Assembly: GCF_003668875.1 (NCBI RefSeq)
Contig: NZ_RAWM01000095.1
Location: forward strand, 1-34,145
Reading direction: 5' to 3'
DNA: 34,145 nt
Source: Corallococcus interemptor
GTDB lineage: Bacteria; Myxococcota; Myxococcia; Myxococcales; Myxococcaceae
Shown here: positions 24,110 to 31,793 of the stretch, one piece after another
Numbering within the stretch: the stretch's first letter is position 1
Layout of the letters: every line of letters starts with the position of its first letter
The notes under the pieces: generated by a model
The model's database searches: none
The model's input: the letters and a program-made list of their open reading frames with translations, nothing else
What the model was told of the DNA's origin: nothing
Made by a program: the position numbers and the translations under genes

Positions 24110-24970
24110 ATGACGCAACGCCCCATGGACGATCCGAACGCCCGATTGGTTGCCACCCTGCTGGAGGCGCGTCAGCGCCACTGCTTCCCCCCGGACGTGC
24201 GCAAGGCGGCGCCGGAGTTCGTCGCGCAGGTGCTGGGGCTGCTCTTCCCGCACTTCGCGGAGCGGCTGGAGTGCAACGCCGCCGCCGTGCGCCGGGACGT
24301 CACCGCCGTGGAGGCGAGCCTCCAGCGCATCCAGTCGCTGCTCGCGCCGCACTACCCCGTCACGGACGCGGGCATGTCCTCGCGCTTCATGGCGAAGCTG
24401 CCGGACCTCTATGAATGGCTGCAGCAGGACGCGCGCGCCATCTTCGAGGCGGACCCCGCCGCGCGCAGCGTGGACGAGGTGGTGCTCACCTACCCGGGCT
24501 TCTACGCCATCGCCATCTTCCGCGTGGCGAACGCGCTGCACCGGCTGAACTTCCCCCTGCTGCCGCGCCTGCTCACCGAGTACGCCCACCAGCGCACCGG
24601 CGTGGACATCCACCCGGGCGCCACCATTGGCCGCAGGTTCGTCATCGACCACGGCACGGGCCTGGTCGTCGGCGAGACGACGGTGATTGGCGACAACGTG
24701 AAGCTCTACCAGGGCGTCACGCTGGGCGCGCTGATGGTGGAGAAGGCGCTGGCGGACAAGAAGCGCCACCCCACCATCGAGGACGACGTGGTGGTGTACG
24801 CGAACGCCACCATCCTCGGAGGCAACACGGTGGTGGGCCGGGGCAGCATCATCGCCGGCAACGCGTGGCTCACGCAGAGCGTGCCCGCCAAGTCCGTCGT
24901 CACCCGCCGCAGCGAGGTGCGCGCACGCCACGGCGAAGAGGGCCTGGACGTCCTCGACTACCAGATTTGA
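24110..24970 (+). CDS. cysE: Serine O-acetyltransferase (EpsC/CysE type)
   Basis: The 286-residue protein makes O-acetylserine from serine and acetyl-CoA, the first step of cysteine synthesis. The helical N-terminal SAT domain (residues 1-150) is followed by a left-handed beta helix of hexapeptide repeats: [14 protein letters not shown] (His168), the catalytic VIDHGTG (Asp180-His181) and [14 protein letters not shown]. The C-terminus is DYQI; a terminal Ile is what inserts in the CysK active site to form the cysteine synthase complex. ATG 24110 or 24125 are both possible; neither has a good ribosome site. cysK begins 44 bases downstream, so the pair is an operon. Confidence 0.9.
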   Translation: MTQRPMDDPNARLVATLLEARQRHCFPPDVRKAAPEFVAQVLGLLFPHFAERLECNAAAVRRDVTAVEASLQRIQSLLAPHYPVTDAGMSSRFMAKLPDLYEWLQQDARAIFEADPAARSVDEVVLTYPGFYAIAIFRVANALHRLNFPLLPRLLTEYAHQRTGVDIHPGATIGRRFVIDHGTGLVVGETTVIGDNVKLYQGVTLGALMVEKALADKKRHPTIEDDVVVYANATILGGNTVVGRGSIIAGNAWLTQSVPAKSVVTRRSEVRARHGEEGLDVLDYQI

Positions 24971-25013
24971 GTCTTCCCCACGCAGTGCCCGTTCCCCATC
25001 CACAGGAGACGCC

Positions 25014-25934
25014 ATGAAGGTCGACAACATCCTGCAGACCATTGGCAACACGCCGCACGTGCGCATCAACCGGCTGTACCCGTCGCGCGTGACGGTGCAC
25101 CTGAAGCTGGAGCGCGCCAACCCGGGCGGCAGCATCAAGGACCGCATCGGCCTGGCCATGATTGAAGACGCGGAGAAGAAGGGTCTCCTCAAGGAGGGCA
25201 GCGTCATCATCGAGCCGACCAGCGGCAACACCGGCATCGGCCTGGCCATGGTCGCCGCGGTGAAGGGCTACAAGCTCATCCTGGTGATGCCGGAGTCCAT
25301 GAGCATCGAGCGCCGCCGCGTGCTCGCCGCCTACGGCGCCCAGTTCGACCTCACGGAGCGCGCCAAGGGCATGAAGGGCGCCATCGCCCGCGCCCAGGAG
25401 CTGGTCGCGCAGACGCCCAACGCGTGGATGCCGCAGCAGTTCGAGAACGAGTCCAACGTCGAGGTCCACAAGCGCACCACCGCGCAGGAGATCCTGAACG
25501 ACTTCCCGGAGGGCCTGGACTACCTCATCACCGGCGTGGGCACCGGCGGCCACATCACCGCGTGCGGTGAGGTGCTGAAGGCGAAGTGGCCCAAGCTGAA
25601 GGTGCTCGCGGTGGAGCCGGCGAAGTCCCCCGTCATCAGCGGCGGCGCACCGGGCCCCCACCCCATCCAGGGCCTGGGCGCGGGCTTCATCCCGAAGAAC
25701 CTGCACACGGCCATCCTCGACGGCACCATCCAGGTGGATGAGAAGGACGCCTACGAGTTCACCCGCCGCGCCGCGCGCGAGGAGGGCATCTTCGTGGGCG
25801 TGTCCTCCGGCGCCGCGCTGTCCGCGGTGAACCAGAAGCTGGCGGAGATGCCGGACGGCAGCCGCGTGCTCGCCTTCTGCTACGACACGGGCGAGCGCTA
25901 CCTGTCCGTGGAGAACCTCTTCCCCGCTCAGTAG
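25014..25934 (+). CDS. cysK: Cysteine synthase A (O-acetylserine sulfhydrylase)
   Basis: The 306-residue PLP enzyme of fold type II converts O-acetylserine and sulfide to cysteine. Lys42 in PGGSIKDR binds PLP; TSGNTG (residues 69-74) is the substrate loop; GVGTGGH holds the phosphate; SSGAA contacts the pyridine ring. Length is normal. AGGAGA before the ATG gives a strong ribosome site. It lies immediately after cysE, whose protein ends in the Ile needed for complex formation. It converges on a class V aminotransferase gene, with 33 bases between them. Confidence 0.95.
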   Translation: MKVDNILQTIGNTPHVRINRLYPSRVTVHLKLERANPGGSIKDRIGLAMIEDAEKKGLLKEGSVIIEPTSGNTGIGLAMVAAVKGYKLILVMPESMSIERRRVLAAYGAQFDLTERAKGMKGAIARAQELVAQTPNAWMPQQFENESNVEVHKRTTAQEILNDFPEGLDYLITGVGTGGHITACGEVLKAKWPKLKVLAVEPAKSPVISGGAPGPHPIQGLGAGFIPKNLHTAILDGTIQVDEKDAYEFTRRAAREEGIFVGVSSGAALSAVNQKLAEMPDGSRVLAFCYDTGERYLSVENLFPAQ

Positions 25935-25967
25935 TCACGCCGCGCGCCACGGTCCGGGTGGAACGCC

Positions 25968-27107
25968 TCACCCGGGCCGGTACGCGCGTACCAGTTCCAC
26001 CAGCCGGTCCATCTCCTCCTCCGTGTTGTAGAAGTGCGGCGACAGGCGGATGCGCCCGCGCCGGACGGAGTGGGACACCTTCTGCTCCCCCAGGTACGCG
26101 CTGAGCGCGCGGACGTTCGCGCCGGGCGGCAGGAAGGTGAGGATGCCCGCGCGGTCCTTCGGCTCCGGGCCCACGTCGCAGCCCAGCCCGCGCAGGCCCG
26201 CGTCCAGCCGGGCCAGCAGTTGGCCAATGCGCGCGCCAATGGCGTCCGTCCCCACCTCCAGCAGCAGCTCCAGCGCGGCGCCCAGCGCGTAGATGCCGGG
26301 GTACGCGGCGCTGCCCTCCTCGAACTTCGCCGCGTCCGGGCGCAGCTCGAAGTGCGAGCGGTTGAAGTTCCACGCGTCGGTGGTGCTGCGCCAGCCCACC
26401 AGCACGGGACGCACGCGCGGCAGCACGTCCTTCGCCACGTACATGAAGCCGATGCCGGAGATGCCCAGCATCCACTTGTGGCTGTCCGCGCTGAGGAAGT
26501 GCACGCGGCTCTTCTTCACGTCCACCGGGATGCAGCCCACGCTCTGGATGCCGTCCACGCACAACAGCACGCCCCGGCGCTCACACAGTTCACCCAGCGC
26601 GTCCAGGTCCGTGCGGTGGCCGGTGGCGAACTGCACCGACGACACCGCCACCAGCCGCGTGCGCGGGGTGAGCACGGACGCCACGGCCTCCGGCGTCACG
26701 CCCCCATCCGGCGTGGGGATCTCGCGGACCTCCACGCCCCGGCTCTTGAGGTGCAGCCACGGGTAGACGTTGGAGGGGTACTCGATGCCCGTGGCGACGG
26801 CGACCTCGTCCCCGGGTTGCCAGTCCAGCCCTTCCGCCACCAGCCCCAAACCGTGGCTGGTGTTGCGCACGAAGGCCACCTCTTCCGGAGTCGCGCCGAT
26901 GATGCGCGCCGCGAGACTGCGCACCTTCTCGCAGTGGGCCTCCCAGCCTCGCTCATGGAGGACGCCGTGGTTCACCACGTCGTCCATCCAGGCCTTCACC
27001 GCGGCGGCGGCGCGCGTGCTGGTGGGCGCGACTCCCGCGTGGTTGAGGTAGAGCTGGTCCTTCAGGACGGGGAACTCGGCGCGGTAGGACTCGAACGGGG
27101 CACTCAT
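25968..27107 (-). CDS. Class V aminotransferase-fold protein (cysteine desulfurase/isopenicillin epimerase-like)
   Basis: The 379-residue PLP enzyme of fold type I starts FPVLKDQLYLNHAGVAPTS, has VRNTSHGLGLVAEGL, Asp185 (VDGIQSVG) to the pyridine nitrogen, and Lys211 in SADSHKWMLG for the Schiff base. The pattern matches the SufS/isopenicillin-epimerase-like group, whose substrates include cysteine, cysteine-like amines and kynurenine-type compounds. No Cys-containing desulfurase loop is clearly recognisable near the C-terminal half, so I do not call it a cysteine desulfurase. ATG 27107 is chosen for alignment with family starts. Proximity to cysE-cysK hints at sulfur amino-acid metabolism, but the gene is on the opposite strand. 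Confidence 0.85.
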   Translation of the reverse strand: MSAPFESYRAEFPVLKDQLYLNHAGVAPTSTRAAAAVKAWMDDVVNHGVLHERGWEAHCEKVRSLAARIIGATPEEVAFVRNTSHGLGLVAEGLDWQPGDEVAVATGIEYPSNVYPWLHLKSRGVEVREIPTPDGGVTPEAVASVLTPRTRLVAVSSVQFATGHRTDLDALGELCERRGVLLCVDGIQSVGCIPVDVKKSRVHFLSADSHKWMLGISGIGFMYVAKDVLPRVRPVLVGWRSTTDAWNFNRSHFELRPDAAKFEEGSAAYPGIYALGAALELLLEVGTDAIGARIGQLLARLDAGLRGLGCDVGPEPKDRAGILTFLPPGANVRALSAYLGEQKVSHSVRRGRIRLSPHFYNTEEEMDRLVELVRAYRPG

Positions 27108-27167
27108 GGCCAGCGAGTGTATCCACCCGACCGCGCTCCACGGCACGCGCCGGAAAGCCCCGGTCGA

Positions 27168-27818
27168 CTACAGGACGACCAGCAGGCCCAGCGACGCCGT
27201 GGGGTACACCGTGCGCAGGCCCAGGTTGCTGGAGCCCACCCGCAGCTCCCGCACGTCCGTGAAGGTGAAGCCCGGGCCGGCCCGCGCGGACAGGCCCACG
27301 CGCCCGGAGCCCGGCCGCCACATCACGCCCAGCGCCGGCTCCAGGAAGGCCGTCGTCGTGTAGTCCTTGCGGTCCGGCATCGCCGCGCCTTCCGGACGCG
27401 CGACGAACTCCTCCAGGCCCACCGTCATCCCCACGAACGGGCGCACCGTGCCGTCCGCCAGGAAGGCCAGCGTGTAGCGGCTGTCCACGCCCACGCCGAA
27501 GTTGAGCTTCACGTCGTTGCCGCCCACGTTGGTGAAGCGCGCCTTCGCGCCCAGGGAGCGATTCCACCCGCCCGCGCGCCCCAGCAGACCGAACGCCAGA
27601 CGCGAGTCCCGCGACGGCGCCACCTCCGCCCGGATGCCATACAGCGAGCCGTCCAGCGCCGGCGGCTGCAGCTCCAGGAGGAACGCCCCGCGCCGCTGCC
27701 CCTCCTGCCCCGTGGACGAGGACGTCATGTCCTGCGCCATCGCCGGCACCGACACCAACGCCGCACCCACCGCCGCCGCCTTCACCCACTGCATCGACCG
27801 CCTGGACTCGACTCGCAT
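27168..27818 (-). CDS. Outer-membrane beta-barrel protein under TetR-linked operator
   Basis: The 216-residue protein has a signal peptide (positive start, hydrophobic core, cleavage near AMAQ). Alternating polar/hydrophobic strands with Gly and aromatics follow (YGIRAEVAPS, LNFGVGVDSRY, VRPFVGMTVGLEEF, VGLSARAGPGF), ending in SLGLLVVL. This is consistent with a small eight-stranded-type outer-membrane barrel; the ligand is unknown. AAGGAGA seven bases before the ATG fixes the start. The region 18-50 bases upstream contains two palindromic operator-like sites, so transcription is probably controlled by the divergent TetR gene at 27952. It could be a lipid or hydrophobic-compound channel supplying the fatty-acid operon; that is inference. 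Confidence 0.75.
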   Translation of the reverse strand: MRVESRRSMQWVKAAAVGAALVSVPAMAQDMTSSSTGQEGQRRGAFLLELQPPALDGSLYGIRAEVAPSRDSRLAFGLLGRAGGWNRSLGAKARFTNVGGNDVKLNFGVGVDSRYTLAFLADGTVRPFVGMTVGLEEFVARPEGAAMPDRKDYTTTAFLEPALGVMWRPGSGRVGLSARAGPGFTFTDVRELRVGSSNLGLRTVYPTASLGLLVVL

Positions 27819-27835
27819 GGCCCGTCTCCTTCGGT

Positions 27836-27868
27836 TTAGCCGGACGACTAATTTAGTCACACGACTAA
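27836..27868. promoter_or_regulatory. Tandem palindromic operator, probably for the TetR regulator
   Basis: Two 16-base sites of the form TTAG(C/T)C-N4-GACTAA lie at 27836-27851 and 27853-27868, centres 17 bases apart. Between them GACTAA-T-TTAGTC forms a third perfect dyad. The cluster is an A/T-rich island in GC-rich DNA, placed where the promoter of the barrel gene and possibly that of tetR would lie. The symmetry fits a dimeric TetR repressor. Confidence 0.75.
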
Positions 27869-27951
27869 CTAAGACCGCCGACGCGGGATGTCAAGGCAAC
27901 GAGCGGTCGCTGCCCTTGCGGGGGTAGGAGGCAGTGCCCTATGGGTCTGGG

Positions 27952-28674
27952 ATGCCTTCCCCCCGCCGTGGCAAGACGCCGCCTCCCCCCGCCGCACCGG
28001 AGCCTGACGCCCGGGCGCGCCTCATCGCCGCTGGCCAGCGCGTGCTGGGGGAACGGGGCTACGACGCCGCGACGGTGAAGGAGGTGGCGCGCGAGGCCGG
28101 GGTGAACCAGGGCCTGGTGCACTACTACTTCGGCAGCAAGGACGCGCTGCTCCTGGCCGTCACCCAGGAGGCGAGCCGGCAGTACCTGACGGAGCTGGAG
28201 CGGCTGCGCGCGCAGACGCCCGCGGAGGAGCTGGCGCAGACCGCGTTCACCTGGGGCGAGAAGCTGGCCACGGACGCGCCGGGCACGTGCCGGCTGCGCT
28301 ACGAGCTGTTCGCGCTGGGCCTGCGCAACAAGGAGCTGACGCCCGCGGTCGCGCAGCTCTTGGGCCAGGGTGACGAGGAGATTGCCCGCACCGTGGCGCA
28401 CGTGCGCACGGGCCATGACTCGACGCCTACCGCCGAGGACCTGCACTACGCGGTCATCATCAAGGCGTGCGTGGACGGGCTCGCGCTGCACCACCAGCTG
28501 GACAAGGGCTTCGACCCGCTGCCCGTGTACGCGCTCTTGCGGCGGATCATCCTGGCCAGCATCGAGCAGCCCGCGCCGCCCCGCTCCCCCGCTCGCAAGC
28601 CGAAGGCCCAGGGCCGGCGTGGCACGCGTTCGTCACGCACGCCGCGCAAGGCGCCAGGCCCGCGCCGCCGCTGA
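27952..28674 (+). CDS. TetR-family transcription regulator
   Basis: The 240-residue protein has an N-terminal helix-turn-helix (about residues 20-70: RLIAAGQRVLGERGYDAATV, EVAREAGVNQGLVHYYFGSKDAL) and an all-helical ligand-binding domain. The C-terminal ~30 residues are a basic Arg/Lys/Pro-rich tail, unusual for the family. The start is uncertain: AGGAGG at 27926-27931 is very close to an in-frame GTG at 27934 and too far from ATG 27952. It probably represses itself, the barrel gene and the downstream acyl-CoA dehydrogenase/kinase/phosphatase genes, with an acyl-CoA-like ligand. The acyl-CoA dehydrogenase gene starts 70 bases after its stop on the same strand. Confidence 0.85.
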   Translation: MPSPRRGKTPPPPAAPEPDARARLIAAGQRVLGERGYDAATVKEVAREAGVNQGLVHYYFGSKDALLLAVTQEASRQYLTELERLRAQTPAEELAQTAFTWGEKLATDAPGTCRLRYELFALGLRNKELTPAVAQLLGQGDEEIARTVAHVRTGHDSTPTAEDLHYAVIIKACVDGLALHHQLDKGFDPLPVYALLRRIILASIEQPAPPRSPARKPKAQGRRGTRSSRTPRKAPGPRRR

Positions 28675-28744
28675 GCAGGCACACCGCCAGCACGCCAACA
28701 CATATTCAACATTCAGTGGCCTCACCAACCCGGCGGGGCGCAGG

Positions 28745-29992
28745 ATGTCTGGCATGGACTTCCAGCCTTCCTCCAGGACGACCGAATACCTGGAGCGCGT
28801 GAAGCGCTTCATGTCTGACCACATCGAGCCGGTGGAGGGCGACTACCTCCGGGCGCTGCACGCCATGGAGGCCGGGGGTGACTGGCGCCAGTGGAAGGTG
28901 CCGCCGGTGATGGTGGAGCTCAAGGCGCGCGCGAAGGCGGCAGGGCTGTGGAACCTCTTCCTCCCGGACGCGAAGCTGGGCGCGGGCCTGAGCACGCTGG
29001 AGTACGCGCCGCTCGCGGAAGCAATGGGCCGCAGCTTCATGGCGCCGGAGGTCTTCAACTGCAGCGCCCCGGACACCGGCAACATGGAGGTGCTCTGGCG
29101 CTACGGCTCTCCCGAGCAGCAGGAGCAGTGGCTGAAGCCGCTGCTCGCGGGCGACATCCGCTCGGTGTTCTGCATGACGGAGCCGGACGCCGCGTCGTCG
29201 GACGCCACCAACATGCAGGCCACCGCCGAAGTGGACGGCGACCACGTCGTCCTCAACGGCAAGAAGTGGTGGTCCAGCGGCCTGGGCCACCCCAACGCGA
29301 AGGTGGCCATCTTCATGGGCCGCACGTCGCAGGCGGGCGCGGACCGCCACCACCAGCACTCCATGGTCCTGGTGCCCCTGGACGCGCCGGGCGTCGAAAT
29401 CATTCGCATGCTGCCCGTGTACGGCGACCATGACGCCCCGCACGGCCACGGCGAGGTGCACTTCAACAACGTGCGGCTGCCGGCATCCGCGCTCATCTCC
29501 GGGCCGGGCATGGGCTTTGAAATCGCGCAGGGCCGTCTGGGGCCGGGCCGCATCCACCACTGCATGCGCTGCATTGGCGCGGCGGAGCGGGCGCTGGAGC
29601 TGATGATCGACCGGGGCATGAACCGCACCGCGTTCGGCAAGCCGCTCATCAACCTGGGCGGCAACCGCGAGCGCGTGGCGGAGGCGCGCATCGCCATCGA
29701 CCAGGCGCGCCTGCTCACGCTGTACGCGGCGTGGAAGCTGGATGACGTGGGCGCCATGGGCGCGATGACGGAGATTTCGGCCATCAAGGTCGTGGCGCCC
29801 AACGTGCTCCAGCAGGTGGTGGACGACGCCATCCAGGTGCACGGCGGCGCGGGGGTGTCTCGCGACACGCCGCTCGCGGGCTTCTTCGCCCAGGCGCGCA
29901 GCCTGCGCATCGCGGACGGCCCGGATGAGGTCCACAAGGGCGTCATCACCCGCATCGAGCTGGCGAAGCGCGGCTTCAGCAAGGGAGGTTGA
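28745..29992 (+). CDS. Acyl-CoA dehydrogenase (ACAD10/11-like)
   Basis: The 415-residue FAD enzyme has an N-terminal helical domain, the flavin-contacting beta domain with FCMTEPDAASSDATNM and GKKWWSSG, and the C-terminal helical domain with RTAFGKPL and QVHGGAGVSRDTPLAGFFA followed by ADGPDEVHKGVI. The overall pattern, including GRSFMAPEVFNCSAPDTGNME and ASSDATN, resembles the dehydrogenase half of ACAD10/ACAD11 and the Pseudomonas LvaC group. In those systems the enzyme works with a kinase on 4-hydroxyacyl-CoA, using the phosphorylated intermediate. The kinase-like gene follows after 2 bases. ATG 28745 is given; ATG 28754 is possible. Confidence 0.88.
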   Translation: MSGMDFQPSSRTTEYLERVKRFMSDHIEPVEGDYLRALHAMEAGGDWRQWKVPPVMVELKARAKAAGLWNLFLPDAKLGAGLSTLEYAPLAEAMGRSFMAPEVFNCSAPDTGNMEVLWRYGSPEQQEQWLKPLLAGDIRSVFCMTEPDAASSDATNMQATAEVDGDHVVLNGKKWWSSGLGHPNAKVAIFMGRTSQAGADRHHQHSMVLVPLDAPGVEIIRMLPVYGDHDAPHGHGEVHFNNVRLPASALISGPGMGFEIAQGRLGPGRIHHCMRCIGAAERALELMIDRGMNRTAFGKPLINLGGNRERVAEARIAIDQARLLTLYAAWKLDDVGAMGAMTEISAIKVVAPNVLQQVVDDAIQVHGGAGVSRDTPLAGFFAQARSLRIADGPDEVHKGVITRIELAKRGFSKGG

Positions 29993-29994
29993 AC

Positions 29995-31074
29995 ATGACG
30001 ACCCCGGTCTCCATCCCGCTGGACGAGGGCAAGGCGGTGCGCTCCGGCGAGGCGCTGGACGTGCCCTCGGTGGACGCGTGGCTGAAGGCCCAGGTGCCCT
30101 CGCTCCAGGGCACGCCGGAGGTGACGCAGTACACGGGCGGCGCCTCCAACTGGACCTACCGGCTCAAGTACGACAACCGCGACCTCATCCTGCGCAGGCC
30201 GCCCTCGGGCACCAAGGCGAAGTCCGCGCACGACATGTCGCGCGAGTACACCGTGCAGCAGGCGCTCAAGCCCGTGTACCCGGTGGTGCCCACCATGGTG
30301 GGGCTGTGCCAGGACCCGGCCGTGCTGGGCGCGGAGTTCTACGTGATGGACCGCATCCCCGGTCTCATCCCGCGCAAGCACCTGCCGAAGGGGCTGGACC
30401 TGGACAAGGCGCGCACGCGCCAGCTGTGCCTCAACGTGGTGGATCAGCTCATCGCGCTGCACGGCGTGGACGCGCAGGCGGTGGGGCTCCAGTCGCTGGG
30501 CAAGGGGCCGGGCTATCCGCAGCGCCAGATTTCCGGCTGGTCCGACCGCTACGAGAAGGCGCGCACCTGGAACGTGCCCCGGATGAAGCGCACGCGCGAG
30601 TGGCTGGCCGCGCACGTGCCCCCGGACATCAAGACGTGCGTCATCCACAACGATTGGCGCTTCGACAACGTGGTGCTGAAGCCCGAGGACCCCACGCAGG
30701 TCATCGGGGTGCTGGACTGGGAGATGGCCACGCTGGGCGACCCGCTGATGGACCTGGGCAACACGCTGGCCTACTGGGTCCAGGCGGATGACGACGCCTT
30801 CCTGCGCATGACGCGGCGGCAGCCCACGGACCTGCCCGGCATGCTCACGCGCGAGGAGGTGGTGGCGTACTACCTGGAGCGCACCGGCCTGAAGCCCTCC
30901 AACTGGACCTTCTACGAGGTCTACGGCGTCTTCCGGCTCGCGGTCATCGCGCAGCAGATCTACTACCGCTACCACCACAAGCAGACGCGCAACCCGGCGT
31001 TCAAGAACTACTGGCTCATCGTCAACTACCTGGCCTACCGCTGCCAGCGGCTCATCAAGAAGGCGGGCGGCTGA
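29995..31074 (+). CDS. APH-like phosphotransferase (ACAD10/11 kinase-domain type)
   Basis: The 359-residue member of the aminoglycoside-phosphotransferase-like kinase fold has a nucleotide-binding N-lobe (YTGGASNWTYRL, LILRRPP), the catalytic loop HNDWRFDN (His218, Asp220, Asn225) and the metal site DWEMATLGDP (Asp241). In ACAD10/11 the equivalent domain phosphorylates the 4-hydroxyl of 4-hydroxyacyl-CoA; LvaA does so in levulinate catabolism. GGAGG six bases before the ATG supports the start. It is two bases after the dehydrogenase gene, and its stop shares one base with the phosphatase gene's ATG. Kinase plus dehydrogenase in one operon strongly suggests joint action on hydroxyacyl-CoA. Confidence 0.88.
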   Translation: MTTPVSIPLDEGKAVRSGEALDVPSVDAWLKAQVPSLQGTPEVTQYTGGASNWTYRLKYDNRDLILRRPPSGTKAKSAHDMSREYTVQQALKPVYPVVPTMVGLCQDPAVLGAEFYVMDRIPGLIPRKHLPKGLDLDKARTRQLCLNVVDQLIALHGVDAQAVGLQSLGKGPGYPQRQISGWSDRYEKARTWNVPRMKRTREWLAAHVPPDIKTCVIHNDWRFDNVVLKPEDPTQVIGVLDWEMATLGDPLMDLGNTLAYWVQADDDAFLRMTRRQPTDLPGMLTREEVVAYYLERTGLKPSNWTFYEVYGVFRLAVIAQQIYYRYHHKQTRNPAFKNYWLIVNYLAYRCQRLIKKAGG

Positions 31075-31766
31075 TGGGCGCGCTCTACCTCATCCGCCAC
31101 GGGCAGGCGTCCTTCGGCGCGAAGGACTACGACAAGCTGTCGGACGTGGGCGTGGAGCAGGCGCGCGTGCTGGGCGCGGCGCTGCGCTCGCGGCTGCCCA
31201 GGGTGGACGCCGTGGTGACGGGCACGATGCTGCGCCACCGCGAGACGGCGGACGCGTGCCTCCAGGCGATGGGCCAGCAGGTGGAGCCCGTGCGCACGGC
31301 CGGGTTCAACGAGTTCGACCACGAAGAGGTCGTGCACCGGCACACGCCGCGCTACGCGGACTTCCACGTGCTGCGCGAGGAGCTGGCGCAGGCGAAGGAC
31401 CCTCGCCGCGCGTACCAGGACCTCTTCACGCAGGCCGTGGGGCGCTGGGTCGCGGGCGGGCACGACAGCGAGTACCGGGAGCCCTGGAGCGCGTTCAAGG
31501 CGCGCTGCCTGGAGGCGCTGGCGGCGCTCATCGCGTCGCTGGGGCCCTCCAAGACGGCGCTGGTGTTCACTTCCGGCGGCCCCATCACGGCCATCAGCCA
31601 GGACCTGCTGGGCATCCCGGATGAGCACGCGTTCCGGACGAACTGGACGCTGGCGAACTGTGGACTCACGAAGGTCATCTACAGCGAGCGGGGCAGGTAT
31701 CTGTCCACGCTCAATGAGCACGGACACTTCGAAGGCGAACACCGCGGGCTCATCACCTACCGCTGA
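31074..31766 (+). CDS. Histidine phosphatase (phosphoglycerate mutase-like) family protein
   Basis: The 230-residue protein starts with the family RHG motif (IRHGQA, catalytic His9), followed by LSDVGVEQAR and the RHRETA motif. The second conserved histidine, normally in a SHGG-like strand, is Ser167 in FTSGGPI, so the canonical general site is altered. Relatives in similar dehydrogenase/kinase operons appear to share this, from memory. It may remove phosphate from an intermediate or regulate the kinase; the substrate is unknown. Translation is coupled to the kinase gene by the overlapping ATGA-type junction. It is the last gene of the TetR-linked cluster. Confidence 0.82.
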   Translation: MGALYLIRHGQASFGAKDYDKLSDVGVEQARVLGAALRSRLPRVDAVVTGTMLRHRETADACLQAMGQQVEPVRTAGFNEFDHEEVVHRHTPRYADFHVLREELAQAKDPRRAYQDLFTQAVGRWVAGGHDSEYREPWSAFKARCLEALAALIASLGPSKTALVFTSGGPITAISQDLLGIPDEHAFRTNWTLANCGLTKVIYSERGRYLSTLNEHGHFEGEHRGLITYR

Positions 31767-31793
31767 GGTGGGGGGCTCGCGTAGCGTGGGCCC

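Noticed and set aside
28370-28744. In-frame N-terminal extension of the acyl-CoA dehydrogenase
   Set aside because: It overlaps the TetR gene out of frame and is Arg-rich; family members begin near ATG 28745.
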